Shown piece by piece: positions 10,993 to 23,166 of a stretch of 64,000 nucleotides of DNA. The stretch covers positions 23,388 to 87,387 of the forward strand of contig JAJUFT010000001.1 of the NCBI GenBank assembly GCA_029263615.1. Reading direction: 5' to 3'. How positions within the stretch are numbered: the first letter of the stretch is position 1; every line of letters starts with the position of its first letter. Source of the DNA: Alcaligenaceae bacterium. GTDB taxonomy: Bacteria > Pseudomonadota > Gammaproteobacteria > Burkholderiales > Burkholderiaceae_B. The notes beneath the pieces were generated by a model. That model was not told where the DNA came from, did not search any database, and saw only the letters and a program-made list of their open reading frames with translations. The position numbers and the translations under genes are program-made.

Positions 10993-11082
10993 GGGTCGCG
11001 GGCTCCGGAAAACGGATCAGGGGGTACACGGTAAAATGAAGGTTGCATTCTACGGCCTTATTCGGCCTGCCATCATCACATC

Positions 11083-12138
11083 ATGATCATCATCGGATTC
11101 GAAAGCTCGTGCGACGAGACCGGCGTGGCGCTGGTCTGCACGGAGCGTGGCCTGCTTTCCCATGCCTTGCACAGTCAGATCGACATGCATCGCGAGTATG
11201 GGGGGGTGGTACCCGAGTTGGCCTCACGCGACCACATCCGTCGCGTGATTCCCCTGACGCGCCAGGTGCTCAAAGATGCGGGTCTGTCCACGAACGAGAT
11301 CGACGCCGTCGCCTATACTGCCGGGCCCGGCCTGGCCGGTGCACTGCTGGTGGGCGCGAGTGTTGCCCAGGCGATCGCATGGTCTCTGCAGATTCCGGCC
11401 ATTCCCGTTCATCACCTGGAAGGGCACCTGCTCTCCCCGCTGCTGGCCGACCCTCGGCCGGAGTTCCCCTTCGTGGCGCTGCTGGTGTCGGGGGGGCACA
11501 CGCAGCTCATGCGAGTGGATGGGGTAGGGCGTTACACGCTGCTGGGCGAAACCCTGGACGATGCGGCCGGGGAAGCCTTCGACAAGAGCGCAAAATTGAT
11601 GGGTCTTGGCTATCCGGGCGGGCCGGCCCTTTCACGCCTGGCAGAAAACGGCAATGCCGCCCTGCATGAATTGCCGCGTCCCATGCTGCATAGTGGCGAT
11701 CTGGACTTCAGTTTCAGTGGTCTCAAGACGGCAGTGCTGACCCGGGTCAGGGCCATGGAACGCGAACACGGCGCCTTGTCCGAACAACATTTGGCTGACC
11801 TGGCCGCAGCGACCGAGGCGGCCATTGTCGACGTGCTGGCGGCGAAAGCCCTCAAGGCCGTCAGACAGACCGGCGTGAAGCGCCTGGTGGTGGCTGGCGG
11901 GGTGGGGGCCAACCGCCATCTGCGCAAGCAATTGACGGCCGCGATGCAGAAGCAGGGCGGACAGGTGTACTTCCCCCCGCTGGAATTCTGCACCGACAAC
12001 GGCGCCATGATCGCCTTTGCCGCCGCTCAGCGGGTGAATGCGGGGCGGGTCACGCTGGACCCCTCCCATCATACCTTCACCGTGCGCCCGCGTTGGGGCC
12101 TCGAAGACGTGTGCATTCAGGAAGCCTGCGCCGACTGA
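11083..12138 (+). CDS. tsaD: tRNA N6-adenosine threonylcarbamoyltransferase
   Basis: [65 protein letters not shown]. Confidence 0.97.
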   Translation: MIIIGFESSCDETGVALVCTERGLLSHALHSQIDMHREYGGVVPELASRDHIRRVIPLTRQVLKDAGLSTNEIDAVAYTAGPGLAGALLVGASVAQAIAWSLQIPAIPVHHLEGHLLSPLLADPRPEFPFVALLVSGGHTQLMRVDGVGRYTLLGETLDDAAGEAFDKSAKLMGLGYPGGPALSRLAENGNAALHELPRPMLHSGDLDFSFSGLKTAVLTRVRAMEREHGALSEQHLADLAAATEAAIVDVLAAKALKAVRQTGVKRLVVAGGVGANRHLRKQLTAAMQKQGGQVYFPPLEFCTDNGAMIAFAAAQRVNAGRVTLDPSHHTFTVRPRWGLEDVCIQEACAD

Positions 12139-12227
12139 GCGCCGCAGACAGAACCCGTCATCGATTGAATGGCACGCTGGCGGGCATGCCCGGCGATGCG
12201 GCTGACACAATGCCAGTCGTGAACGCT

Positions 12228-12908
12228 TCAACGACGGGACTTGCGACGCGGTGGTGGCGGGGGAGCGGCGGGCTTCTTGCCACCGATGCGGCTTTCCTTG
12301 CCCTGCAGCAAACGGGAGATGTTTTCCTTGTGGCGATATAGCACGATGGCGGCGATGACCACGATGGCCGCCGCAATGGTGGGTTCCATGCGCCAGATCG
12401 CGTTGCCGCCCAGGACATAGTAGACGGGGGACAGCGCCGCCGCCGTGATTGAGGCCAATGAGGAATAACGGCTCGCCCAGGCAATGACCAGCCAGGAGCC
12501 TGCGACGACCAGCGCCAGCCAGGGTTCCAGGGCGAGCAGCACGCCCAGCGCCGTGGCCACGCCCTTGCCCCCCTTGAACTTCAGGAAGAACGAATACACG
12601 TGGCCCAGAAAGGCGGCGACGGCACAGGCGGCCACGACGCCCACGGACAGGCCGAGCGCGTCGCTGGCGTAGCGGGCCACCATCACGGCAACCCAGCCCT
12701 TGGCGGCATCTCCCAGCAGCGTCAGCACGGCTGCCTTCTTGTTGCCGGTGCGCAGCACATTGGTGGCACCGGGATTGCCGGAACCGAAACTGCGCGGATC
12801 CTGCAGCCCCATCAAACGGCTCACGACCACGGCAAAAGGCACTGAACCCAACAGGTACGACATGATGATGAGGCCGGCAGAAACGGCGGCAGACAGGGCA
12901 ACATCCAT
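12228..12908 (-). CDS. plsY: Glycerol-3-phosphate acyltransferase
   Basis: [73 protein letters not shown]. Confidence 0.95.
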   Translation of the reverse strand: MDVALSAAVSAGLIIMSYLLGSVPFAVVVSRLMGLQDPRSFGSGNPGATNVLRTGNKKAAVLTLLGDAAKGWVAVMVARYASDALGLSVGVVAACAVAAFLGHVYSFFLKFKGGKGVATALGVLLALEPWLALVVAGSWLVIAWASRYSSLASITAAALSPVYYVLGGNAIWRMEPTIAAAIVVIAAIVLYRHKENISRLLQGKESRIGGKKPAAPPPPPRRKSRR

Positions 12909-13016
12909 GATTCAAGGTCTCCGGATCAATGAGGGGCGATTCTACCGGCTGGCGGGGCGATCACCAAAATGAACGGGTACAATCAGCTACTTTCAGTTGG
13001 GAAGTCCGAGGACCAC

Positions 13017-13775
13017 ATGCGCATATTGGTGAGCAATGATGACGGCTACACCGCTCCTGGTATCGAAGCCCTGTACAACGCCTTGAAAGATCTCGGCGAA
13101 CTGGTCGTCGTGGCGCCGGAAACCAATTGCAGCGGTGCCTCGAATTCCCTGACGCTGAACCGTCCGCTGTCGGTGCGCGAAGCGGCCAACGGCTTCTTTT
13201 ATGTGAACGGCACCCCGTCGGATTGCGTGCACGTCGCCCTGACCGGGCTGCTTGATTTTCGCCCGGATCTCGTCGTTTCCGGCATCAACAACGGGGCCAA
13301 CATGGGGGATGACACGCTGTATTCCGGCACGGTGGCCGCGGCCACCGAGGGCTATCTGTTCGGCATCCCGTCGATCGCATTTTCGCTGACGGAAAAAGGC
13401 TGGCACCACCTCGATACTGCGGCGCACGTGGCACGGGAGGTGGTCAAACGTCACATCGCGTCGCCCCTTGGGCCGGCCATGTTGCTGAACGTGAACATTC
13501 CCGCCGTGCCCCTCGAGCAGCTGGCCGGTCTGAAGGTCACGCGGCTGGGCAAGCGCCATCCTTCGGAGCCGGTGGTGCGCAGCAGTACCCCCTACGGCGA
13601 GCCTGTATACTGGATCGGTCCGGCTGGCGGTGCCTCCGACTTCGCAGACGACACCGACTTCGGTGCCACTCAGCAGTCGATGGCGTCCATCACGCCGTTG
13701 CGGCTGGATCTCACCCATCATGACCAATTGCCTCAGATCGGGGCTTGGGCCGACCCGATATGCGTAAACCGCTGA
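13017..13775 (+). CDS. surE: 5'/3'-nucleotidase SurE
   Basis: [61 protein letters not shown]. Confidence 0.96.
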   Translation: MRILVSNDDGYTAPGIEALYNALKDLGELVVVAPETNCSGASNSLTLNRPLSVREAANGFFYVNGTPSDCVHVALTGLLDFRPDLVVSGINNGANMGDDTLYSGTVAAATEGYLFGIPSIAFSLTEKGWHHLDTAAHVAREVVKRHIASPLGPAMLLNVNIPAVPLEQLAGLKVTRLGKRHPSEPVVRSSTPYGEPVYWIGPAGGASDFADDTDFGATQQSMASITPLRLDLTHHDQLPQIGAWADPICVNR

Positions 13776-14578
13776 ACCCTTCGCCGTTCGCTTCCGGAAC
13801 CCTCAACCGTTTCGGTCGTTCCAGCCTGGGCAGCGGGCCTTCGCCGGCCAACAGCAACACACGCATTCTCGGCACCGGACCGGTCGCCCGGCCGGGTCCA
13901 TCGTCCCCCTTGCGGCCGGTGAGCCCGGGTTCCAGCCCGCTGAATTCCGACCGCGCGCGTGAGCGCATGGTCTCGCGCCTGCGCGAGCAGGGCATTGAAG
14001 ATGAACGCGTGCTCGCTGCGATGCGAGAGGTGCCCCGGCACCTGTTCGTCGACGAGGGGCTGGCCAGCCACGCTTATGAAGACAGAGCGTTGCCGATCGG
14101 TCATGAACAGACCATTTCCCAGCCCTGGGTGGTGGCACGCATGATCTCGGTGCTGATCGAGGGTCGGGAACCGGCCAAGGTGCTGGAAGTCGGTGCCGGT
14201 TGCGGCTATCAGGCTGCCGTGCTGGCGCACGTGCTGCGCGAAGTCCACACGATCGAACGGGTCCACGGGCTCTATGAAATGGCGCGTGCCAATTTGCAGA
14301 AGCTGCGGCTTCCGGGCCGCGTGCGGGTGGTATTCGGCGACGGCATGGCCGGCCTGCCCGGCAGCGCGCCCTTCGACGGCATCGTGGTTGCTGCGGCAGG
14401 TCTTAAAATTCCTCAGGCGCTGCTCGATCAGCTGGCCATCGGGGGGCGCCTTGTCGCCCCTGAGGGCGGTTCGACGCAGCGGCTCGTATTGATCGAACGT
14501 ACCGGCAATTCCACCTGGAATCGGCAGGAACTGGACGCGGTGCGATTCGTGCCCCTGCGTCCGGGCACACAGTATTAG
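13760..14578 (+). CDS. pcm: Protein-L-isoaspartate O-methyltransferase with low-complexity N-terminal extension
   Basis: [59 protein letters not shown] 13760 overlaps surE end. Confidence 0.94.
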   Translation: MRKPLNPSPFASGTLNRFGRSSLGSGPSPANSNTRILGTGPVARPGPSSPLRPVSPGSSPLNSDRARERMVSRLREQGIEDERVLAAMREVPRHLFVDEGLASHAYEDRALPIGHEQTISQPWVVARMISVLIEGREPAKVLEVGAGCGYQAAVLAHVLREVHTIERVHGLYEMARANLQKLRLPGRVRVVFGDGMAGLPGSAPFDGIVVAAAGLKIPQALLDQLAIGGRLVAPEGGSTQRLVLIERTGNSTWNRQELDAVRFVPLRPGTQY

Positions 14579-14592
14579 TTTAGGAGAGTCTT

Positions 14593-15390
14593 ATGCACGG
14601 AGGGTATCGCCTTGCCCGTCCTCTGGCCGGTGGTTCACTGGCTCGCTATTCAAGACAAGCCCTGCTGGCCCTTGGCGTGCTGGCCGTGCTGGCCGGCTGC
14701 GGGACGCGTGGCGCGCGGGCCCCGGTCACCGACATGTCGTCGGCCGGCGAGCAGCAGGCCGCCGCACAAGGAACCTACACGGTGCGCGCCGGTGACACGC
14801 TTTACAAGATTGCTCAGGCGCACGGCACCGACGTCGCCACCCTGCAGCGCCTGAACAAGATCAGTGACCCCACCCAACTGCGCATCGGGCAGGTGTTGCG
14901 TCTGGATGGCGGCACCCCCATGCCCTCGCAGCCGCCAGCGGTCGCCACGGCACCGTCGCCCACGCCCGCCGCCACCCCCGTCACCCCGCCGCCGGCCGCC
15001 CCGGCTGCGCGTGCCAACGATGCCAACCTGATCAGCTGGGGCTGGCCCGCGAACGGCAAGATCATCCAGGGCTTCAACAACAACACCAAGGGTATCGACA
15101 TCGAGGGCACGCCGGGCGACCCGGTGGTCGCCGCCGCCGACGGCACCGTGATGTACGCGGGCAACGGCGTGCGAGGCCTGGGCAATCTGGTGCTGCTGGG
15201 GCATTCCGATGGCTTCATCACCGCTTACGCACACAATCAGCAATTGCTGGTGAAAACGGGCGACACGGTGAAGAAGGGCGCGCGGATTGCGCTGCTGGGC
15301 CAGACCGACACCACCTCGCCGCGCCTGCACTTCGAGATCCGTCGTCGCGGCACGCCGGTGAACCCCATGTCCTACCTGCCGGCCCGATGA
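14593..15390 (+). CDS. nlpD: NlpD-like lipoprotein: LysM + degenerate LytM/M23 domain
   Basis: Lipobox LAVLAGCG, LysM YTVRAGDTLYKIAQAHGTDVATLQRLN, LytM-like C-terminus; position after surE-pcm. Confidence 0.85.
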   Translation: MHGGYRLARPLAGGSLARYSRQALLALGVLAVLAGCGTRGARAPVTDMSSAGEQQAAAQGTYTVRAGDTLYKIAQAHGTDVATLQRLNKISDPTQLRIGQVLRLDGGTPMPSQPPAVATAPSPTPAATPVTPPPAAPAARANDANLISWGWPANGKIIQGFNNNTKGIDIEGTPGDPVVAAADGTVMYAGNGVRGLGNLVLLGHSDGFITAYAHNQQLLVKTGDTVKKGARIALLGQTDTTSPRLHFEIRRRGTPVNPMSYLPAR

Positions 15391-16178
15391 TTCCCTGCCT
15401 GGTTTTCGACCTGGAAACCATTCCGGATGCGCACGCCCTGCGGACGCTGAACCCGGAATGGCAGGGCCTGGACGACAGCGTCGTCATTGAACAGGCGCTG
15501 GCCGCCCGGCGTGAATCTCACGGCAACGAATTTCTGCCCCTGCATCTGCACAAGGTGGCCGCCATCGCCTGTGTCTTTCGCGATGACAACGGCTTTCGGG
15601 TCCGTTCCCTCGGCACGGAAGACGATCCGGAGCCGGTGCTGCTCAACGGCTTCTTCAAGACCATAGAGCGCTACACTCCCCGGCTGATCAGCTGGAACGG
15701 TTCGGGCTTTGATCTGCCGGTCCTGCATTACCGCTGCCTGATTCATGGCGTGCAGGCCGCCCGCTACTGGGACCTCGGCGACGACGACCGCGACTTCAAG
15801 TTCAATAATTACATCGGTCGTTATCACATGAGGCACATCGACCTCATGGATCTCCTGGCCAAATACAACGGCCGTGCCAACGCTCCCCTCGACGATCTGG
15901 CCAAGCTTTGCGGCTTTCCGGGCAAGATGGGCATGGACGGCAGTCAGGTCTGGAAAGCCTGGTCGGAAGGGCGACGTGCCGACGTCCGTGCGTATTGCGA
16001 GACCGATGTGGTGAACACCTGGCTGGTGTACTGTCGTTTTCGTCTCATGAGAGGGGAGCTCGATCACGAAGCCTACGAGGCCGAGGTCGAGCTCGTGCGC
16101 AGCACGCTGGCCCAGACGGAAGGGGAACACTGGCGCGAATATCTTGCGCTGTGGAATACGCCGCATCGGCCCGCGTAA
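15387..16178 (+). CDS. Predicted 3'-5' exonuclease (PolB-like, RNase H fold)
   Basis: FDLETIPD (Exo I), LISWNGSGFDLPVL (Exo II), AYCETDVVNTWLVYCRFRLMRG (Exo III). Overlaps nlpD by 4 bp. Confidence 0.85.
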   Translation: MIPCLVFDLETIPDAHALRTLNPEWQGLDDSVVIEQALAARRESHGNEFLPLHLHKVAAIACVFRDDNGFRVRSLGTEDDPEPVLLNGFFKTIERYTPRLISWNGSGFDLPVLHYRCLIHGVQAARYWDLGDDDRDFKFNNYIGRYHMRHIDLMDLLAKYNGRANAPLDDLAKLCGFPGKMGMDGSQVWKAWSEGRRADVRAYCETDVVNTWLVYCRFRLMRGELDHEAYEAEVELVRSTLAQTEGEHWREYLALWNTPHRPA

Positions 16179-16279
16179 CGTCCTGAAAGAATCGCTGCCA
16201 GGCCGGAAACAAGGAAGAAATCGGTGGCGGCGCACAATGCAGTCTCCAAGCCCAAGGGGCATCAAAGAAGGAAACTGTC

Positions 16280-16951
16280 ATGAACAAGCAAATTTCAGCT
16301 CACGGTATCAAACTCGCCATTCTGGGTGCCGCCCTGGCCGCAGCAGGTGCCGCCTATGCGTCGGATGCCCAGCCACAGCCACGCTTCCATGACCGCGCCG
16401 GTCACCACGCGGTGCATCCCGGCCATCCCGGCTTCCATCACGGTCATCACGGGTTCCATCGCGCCCACGACGGGCACCGCGCAGGCATGCATCATTCGCG
16501 CAAGGGGCAATGGCAGCGTGCCGGCCTGATCGTTCCGGGCTATGGGGTCGTGAGCCGCGACTTCGTCGAAGGCATGGGTCTGAATGCCGAACAACTGAAG
16601 CTGATTGAAGAGGCCCGCACGGCGGCTCGCGATCTTCGCAAGGACCGCAAGGAACGCGTCCAGGCGGCACGTCAGACCCGGGCAGAACGATTCAAGAGCG
16701 ACACCTTCGATCCGGTCCAGGCGCTCAAGCAGGCAGAAGAACGTCGCGCTCAGCTCCAGGCCGAACGTCGTCAGATCGACGAGAAATGGGTCGCCGTCTG
16801 GAATGCGCTCGACACGAATCAGCAGGCACGGGTCACCGAGCATCTGAAGAAGAAAGCCGAACGGGCTGAGCAACGGGCTCAGAAGCGTGACGAGCGCATG
16901 AAGCAGCGCGAAGCCGCTCGCGCAGCGCGTCAGGAAAACCGCGCCTCCTAA
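16280..16951 (+). CDS. Spy/CpxP-like periplasmic protein with His-rich N-terminus
   Basis: Signal peptide (LAILGAALAAAGAAYA), His-rich FHDRAGHHAVHPGHPGFHHGHHGFHRAHDGHRAGMHH, charged helical LTxxQ-like C-terminal half (ALDTNQQARV). Confidence 0.7.
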   Translation: MNKQISAHGIKLAILGAALAAAGAAYASDAQPQPRFHDRAGHHAVHPGHPGFHHGHHGFHRAHDGHRAGMHHSRKGQWQRAGLIVPGYGVVSRDFVEGMGLNAEQLKLIEEARTAARDLRKDRKERVQAARQTRAERFKSDTFDPVQALKQAEERRAQLQAERRQIDEKWVAVWNALDTNQQARVTEHLKKKAERAEQRAQKRDERMKQREAARAARQENRAS

Positions 16952-16975
16952 AGCTGCCGTCCGCACATCCTTTCA

Positions 16976-17022
16976 GGGCCCCCGGGCGGGGGCCCATGCA
17001 CCGGCCTCCGCGGCCGGCTTTT
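16976..17022. terminator. Two tandem GC-rich hairpins after the Spy-like gene, the second followed by TTTT
   Basis: 16976-16995 GGGCCCCC-GGGC-GGGGGCCC (8-bp stem); 17001-17018 CCGGCC...GGCCGG then CTTTT. Confidence 0.65.
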
Positions 17023-17104
17023 CACGCGTGGAATTCCGAAAGTTGCAGGGCAGCGCTTGGCCGAGAAGGTAAAATTGCGCCACATTTGTCGGAATTCCCT
17101 CATC

Positions 17105-18523
17105 ATGACTGTAGAAGTATTGGACATCGAGTCGCTGGACCTCGAAGCGCGGGGCATTGCGCACCGTGAAGGCAAAGTGGTTTTCGTCGAAGGCGCGCTA
17201 CCCGGTGAACGGGTCGAGGCGACCGTCGTGAGGCGCAAGCCCTCGTATGAAAAGGCCCGCACGACGCGTGTGCTGCGTGAGTCCCCCCAGCGGGTTACGC
17301 CGCGCTGTCCGCACTTCGGCGTTTGCGGGGGGTGTGCCATGCAGCATCTCGATGCCCGGGCGCAGGTGGCGGTGAAACAGCGCGTGCTGGAAGACGCCTT
17401 CGGCCACATCGGCAAGCTCAAACCGGCCACGATCCTGCCACCCATGCATGGCCCCACCTGGGGCTATCGCTACCGGGCCCGGCTGTCCGTGCGTCTGGTG
17501 CCCCGCAAGGGCGGCGTGTTGGTCGGTTTTCGCGAGCGCCACAGCAGCTATGTGGCCGACATGACCGAGTGCCATGTCATGCCCAGGCATGTGTCCGACA
17601 TGCTGGTGCCGCTGCGACGCATGGTGGAATCGCTATCCACGCCGAACCGCATTCCGCAGATCGAAGTGGCCGTGGGCGACCGAACCACGGCGCTGGTGCT
17701 GCGTCACATGGAGCCGCTCACCGCGAAAGACATCGATATCCTCCGAACCTTCGCCGAGCGCTGGAAGGTGTCATGGTGGCTGCAGCCCAAGGGGCCGGAC
17801 AGCATCCACCTGCTCGACGCTTCGCAGGAAGGGCTGCTTGCCTACACGCTGCCTGATTTCGGCCTGCGCATGCAATATCGGCCCACGGACTTCACACAGG
17901 TCAATCCGCACATCAACCGCAGCCTGGTGGCGCGCGCCATTTCCCTTCTGGAGGTGGCGCCGCATCACCGGGTGGCCGACCTGTTTTGCGGGCTGGGCAA
18001 TTTCACCCTGCCTCTGGCGACCCGTGCCCGTCAGGTGGTGGGCATCGAAGGTAGCAGCACCCTGACCACGCGTGCCCGGGAAGCCGCCACCTCACATGGC
18101 CTGCAGGAGAAGACGGATTTCGCCACCCTGAATCTGTTTGAAGTCGACGTGGCGTGGTTGCGGGATCTCGGTCACTTCGACCGCATGCTGATCGATCCGC
18201 CGCGCGAAGGGGCGGAAGCGGTGGCACGTGCGCTCTCGGCCTTGTCGGACGACGAGCGCCCGGGCCGGATCGTATACGTGTCCTGCAACCCGGCGACGCT
18301 GGCGCGGGACGCCGCCATCATGAGACACAAGGGCGGCTATGTGCTGGAAGCCGCCGGGGTGGTGAACATGTTCCCGCACACGGGGCACGTGGAGTCCATC
18401 GCGGTGTTCGGACCGGGTCGAGCCTTGCCTCCCGAGGCCGAGGCAGACGCCGCCCCGGAAGCCGTTGACGGCGTGGCAGAGGACACCGGGGCAGAGGGGG
18501 GCGCAGAAGCCCCAACGGCCTGA
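17105..18523 (+). CDS. rlmD: 23S rRNA (uracil(1939)-C(5))-methyltransferase
   Basis: TRAM domain, 4Fe-4S cysteines [10 protein letters not shown]...CAMQHL, methyltransferase motifs [36 protein letters not shown]. Confidence 0.94.
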   Translation: MTVEVLDIESLDLEARGIAHREGKVVFVEGALPGERVEATVVRRKPSYEKARTTRVLRESPQRVTPRCPHFGVCGGCAMQHLDARAQVAVKQRVLEDAFGHIGKLKPATILPPMHGPTWGYRYRARLSVRLVPRKGGVLVGFRERHSSYVADMTECHVMPRHVSDMLVPLRRMVESLSTPNRIPQIEVAVGDRTTALVLRHMEPLTAKDIDILRTFAERWKVSWWLQPKGPDSIHLLDASQEGLLAYTLPDFGLRMQYRPTDFTQVNPHINRSLVARAISLLEVAPHHRVADLFCGLGNFTLPLATRARQVVGIEGSSTLTTRAREAATSHGLQEKTDFATLNLFEVDVAWLRDLGHFDRMLIDPPREGAEAVARALSALSDDERPGRIVYVSCNPATLARDAAIMRHKGGYVLEAAGVVNMFPHTGHVESIAVFGPGRALPPEAEADAAPEAVDGVAEDTGAEGGAEAPTA

Positions 18524-18582
18524 GCGCTGGCGGGGCGCTCCAAAAGATCCGACCCCAGAATTCTGACGCCAGTGCAAATGAA

Positions 18583-18610
18583 TCTGGCCCCTTTGCAGGG
18601 GCCAGAATCT
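18583..18610. terminator. Bidirectional rho-independent-like terminator between rlmD and argH
   Basis: TCTGGCCCC-TTTGCA-GGGGCCAGA (9-bp perfect stem) followed by ATCTTT. Confidence 0.75.
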
Positions 18611-18625
18611 TTACGGCAGGGGGGA

Positions 18626-20050
18626 TCAGTTCGCCTGCGTGTCGGCCAGAATGCGTTGTGCTTCTTCGCGCACACGCTCGGGAGCTGTACCGCCCACGTG
18701 CTTCCGTGCTGCCACACTGCCCTCGAGGGTCAGGACTTCATGGATGTCGGCTCCGATGGAAGCGTGGAACTGCTGCAGCTCCGCCAGGCTCAGGTCGGCC
18801 AGATCGCATCCCCGCTCTTCACAGACGCGCACGGCATGCGCGACCGTCTCGTGGGCGTCGCGGAAAGGCAGGCCCTTCTTCACCAGGTAGTCGGCCAGGT
18901 CCGTGGCGGTGGCGTAGCCCTGCAGGGCAGCGGCGCGCATGGCGTCGGGCTTGACGCGAATGCCGGGCACCATGTCCACGAAGATGGTCAGCGTATCGCG
19001 AATGGTGTCGGCAGCATCGAACAGGCCTTCCTTGTCTTCCTGGTTGTCTTTGTTGTAGGCCAGGGGTTGACCCTTCATCAGGGTGAGCAGGGCGATCAGG
19101 TGGCCGTTCACGCGGCCGGTCTTGCCACGGGCGAGCTCGGGGACGTCCGGGTTCTTCTTTTGCGGCATGATGGAACTGCCCGTACAGAAGCGGTCGGCGA
19201 GATCGATGAAACCCACTCGCGGGCTCATCCAGAGCACGAGCTCTTCGGACAGACGCGAGATATGGGTCATGATGAGGGCGGCCGCCGCACAGAATTCGAT
19301 GGCGAAATCCCGATCGGAGACGGCATCCAGGGAATTGCGGCAGACGCCGTCGAAGCCCAGATTGCGGGCCACACGCTCGCGGTCGATGGGGAAGGAGGTG
19401 CCGGCCAGCGCCGCCGCGCCCAGGGGCAGGCGGTTGACGCGCTTGCGGCAGTCTGCCAGGCGTTCGGCGTCGCGCCCGAACATTTCCGCGTAGGCCAGCA
19501 GGTGATGGCCGAAGGTCACCGGTTGCGCCACCTGCAGGTGGGTGAAGCCCGGCATGATGGTGTCGGCATGTTCCAGGGCCACCGTTGCCAGGGCGTGCCG
19601 CAGCTGGCGCAGCAAATCCAGGGCAATGTCAATTTCGTTGCGCAGCCACAGCCGGATGTCGGTCGCGACCTGATCGTTGCGCGAGCGACCGGTATGCAGC
19701 CGCTTGCCGGCGTCGCCCACCAGTTCCACCAGGCGTTTCTCGATGTTCAGGTGAACGTCTTCGAGATCGAGCGACCAGGTGAAGGTGTCTTCTTCGATTT
19801 CGCGCAGGATGCGGTCCATACCGCGCTCGATGGCTTCGCGGTCTGCGGCACTGATGACGCCGACCGAGGCGAGCATTTCTGCGTGCGCCAGAGAGCCCTG
19901 GATATCGAAGCGCGCCATGCGCTTGTCGAAATTGACGGAAGCCGTATAGCGTTTGACCAGGTCTGACACGGGCTCGGAGAAACGGGCCGACCAGGCCTGC
20001 GCCTTGTTGGCGAACTGATCTTGTGCGGAGGAGGGTGTTTGGTTCGACAT
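18626..20050 (-). CDS. argH: Argininosuccinate lyase
   Basis: [26 protein letters not shown] signature, [17 protein letters not shown]. Confidence 0.97.
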   Translation of the reverse strand: MSNQTPSSAQDQFANKAQAWSARFSEPVSDLVKRYTASVNFDKRMARFDIQGSLAHAEMLASVGVISAADREAIERGMDRILREIEEDTFTWSLDLEDVHLNIEKRLVELVGDAGKRLHTGRSRNDQVATDIRLWLRNEIDIALDLLRQLRHALATVALEHADTIMPGFTHLQVAQPVTFGHHLLAYAEMFGRDAERLADCRKRVNRLPLGAAALAGTSFPIDRERVARNLGFDGVCRNSLDAVSDRDFAIEFCAAAALIMTHISRLSEELVLWMSPRVGFIDLADRFCTGSSIMPQKKNPDVPELARGKTGRVNGHLIALLTLMKGQPLAYNKDNQEDKEGLFDAADTIRDTLTIFVDMVPGIRVKPDAMRAAALQGYATATDLADYLVKKGLPFRDAHETVAHAVRVCEERGCDLADLSLAELQQFHASIGADIHEVLTLEGSVAARKHVGGTAPERVREEAQRILADTQAN

Positions 20051-20177
20051 AGTGCGGCGATTATAAAGGACGCGGCTTTCTCTACGGTATATTTAGAGGA
20101 TTTTCATTTCTGAAGCGGAGCCCTGTGAGCCGCTGCGGGGCGGGCCTCCAGCCGCCACGAAGCGTGTTCGAATCACC

Positions 20178-21799
<1,622 letters not shown>

Positions 21800-21826
21800 G
21801 GAAGCTTGTTTGAGGCGGGCCCCCGC

Positions 21827-22396
21827 TCAGGGGCGGGAGGCCCCCGCCACGCCCCAGAACTCGGGGAGGAAGGCCTCGGCCACCAGGAGGGGCTGACCCT
21901 TTCGCCAGAACACGGAACAGCGCGCCAGCACGGAGGGCGGCGCGGGGCAGCGCTCGCCGAGGTGCTGGTGCAGGGCGCGGTAGATCGGCTGCTGACGGGT
22001 CAGACGCCTGACGTAAAACGGCGAGCGCAGAATTTGTGGGTCGTGGTAGAGCATGTCCGCCAGGGGGCGGGTACGCAAACGGCGCATGCCCTGCCAAAGT
22101 GCATGGGACGCCGCAAGCGGTGTGAAACTGCGGGCGAACACGCAGTCGATGCCATCGATGCTCATGCAGATTTCGCGTAGCCAGATTTCGCTCCCAGCCC
22201 GGCGACCCAGCATCCACGCTTCCTGCGGGTCCAGGCTGTGGACTTTCTCTCTGACGACCCTGAGATTGAACGCCCCGAGCTGGCGCAGTCCGGCCGTCAG
22301 GGCATTGGGACGAAACAACCAGAATTTCTGATGCGAAGACAAGGAAGGGGGAGCGGCGCGCTGCCAGCCGCCCTGTCTGCCATGTGTAATTTCCAT
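21827..22396 (-). CDS. ubiC: Chorismate--pyruvate lyase (UbiC family)
   Basis: [84 protein letters not shown]. Confidence 0.82.
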   Translation of the reverse strand: MEITHGRQGGWQRAAPPSLSSHQKFWLFRPNALTAGLRQLGAFNLRVVREKVHSLDPQEAWMLGRRAGSEIWLREICMSIDGIDCVFARSFTPLAASHALWQGMRRLRTRPLADMLYHDPQILRSPFYVRRLTRQQPIYRALHQHLGERCPAPPSVLARCSVFWRKGQPLLVAEAFLPEFWGVAGASRP

Positions 22397-22431
22397 GCGC
22401 GTATTATCGCCAAAGTCATACAATGCTGCCC

Positions 22432-23166
22432 ATGGAAAAAGTAAGAATCTCGAAGCTCATGGCCCAACGGGGCCTGTGCTCGCGGCGAGAAGCCGATGCC
22501 TATATCGAGCGCGGTTGGGTGCGCGTGGACGGCGTGATCGTGTCCGAGCTGGGCAGCAAGGCCTGGCCGCACCAGAAGATCACGCTGGAAAAGCAGGCGC
22601 GTCAGCGGCAGACCTCGCGGGTCACCATCATCCTGAACAAACCGGTGGGCTATGTTTCGCATCGCGCCGATGGCGGGTACCGCCAGGCGGTGTCGCTCAT
22701 CACGCCGCAGAATCTGTACCGTCCCGCCAAGCAGCCACAGGCGTTTGATCCCAACCATCTGCGCGGCCTTGCCCCCGCAGGGCGGCTGGACATCGATTCG
22801 CAGGGCCTGCTCGTCCTGACTCAAGACGGGCGCATTGCGAGGCAGTTGATCGCCGAAGACAGCGACATCGAAAAGGAATACCTGGTCAGGGTCGAGGGCC
22901 GGCTGGTGACCAATGGCCTGGAAAAGTTGCGCTTCGGGTTGTCTCTGGACGGAGCACCGCTCAAGCGTGCCGAAGTCGACTGGCAGAACGAAGACCAGCT
23001 GCGATTCGTGCTGCGCGAGGGCAAGAAACGCCAGATCCGCCGCATGTGCGAGATCGTCGGCCTCAAGGTGGTGGGTCTCAAGCGCGTACGGATGGGCCGT
23101 ATCGTGCTGGGCGACCTCCCGCAGGGCAAGTGGCGCTACCTGCGGGAAGGCGAGAGCTTCTTCTGA
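22432..23166 (+). CDS. RsuA/RluB/RluF family rRNA pseudouridine synthase
   Basis: S4 domain ([29 protein letters not shown]), [62 protein letters not shown]. Start may alternatively be 22423. Confidence 0.9.
   Translation: MEKVRISKLMAQRGLCSRREADAYIERGWVRVDGVIVSELGSKAWPHQKITLEKQARQRQTSRVTIILNKPVGYVSHRADGGYRQAVSLITPQNLYRPAKQPQAFDPNHLRGLAPAGRLDIDSQGLLVLTQDGRIARQLIAEDSDIEKEYLVRVEGRLVTNGLEKLRFGLSLDGAPLKRAEVDWQNEDQLRFVLREGKKRQIRRMCEIVGLKVVGLKRVRMGRIVLGDLPQGKWRYLREGESFF

Noticed and set aside
11043-11669. 208-aa ORF overlapping tsaD in another frame
   Set aside because: Arg/Gly/Ser-rich out-of-frame translation typical of GC-rich frame shadows.
11632-12915. 427-aa minus-strand ORF spanning tsaD 3' half and plsY
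   Set aside because: Out-of-frame with plsY and antisense to tsaD; no coding signature.
18572-19966. 464-aa plus-strand ORF antisense to argH
   Set aside because: Antisense artefact; argH signature is unambiguous on the minus strand.
20160-20177. tRNA-like TTCGAATC string before the MscS gene
   Set aside because: No acceptor, D or anticodon arm could be assembled around it.
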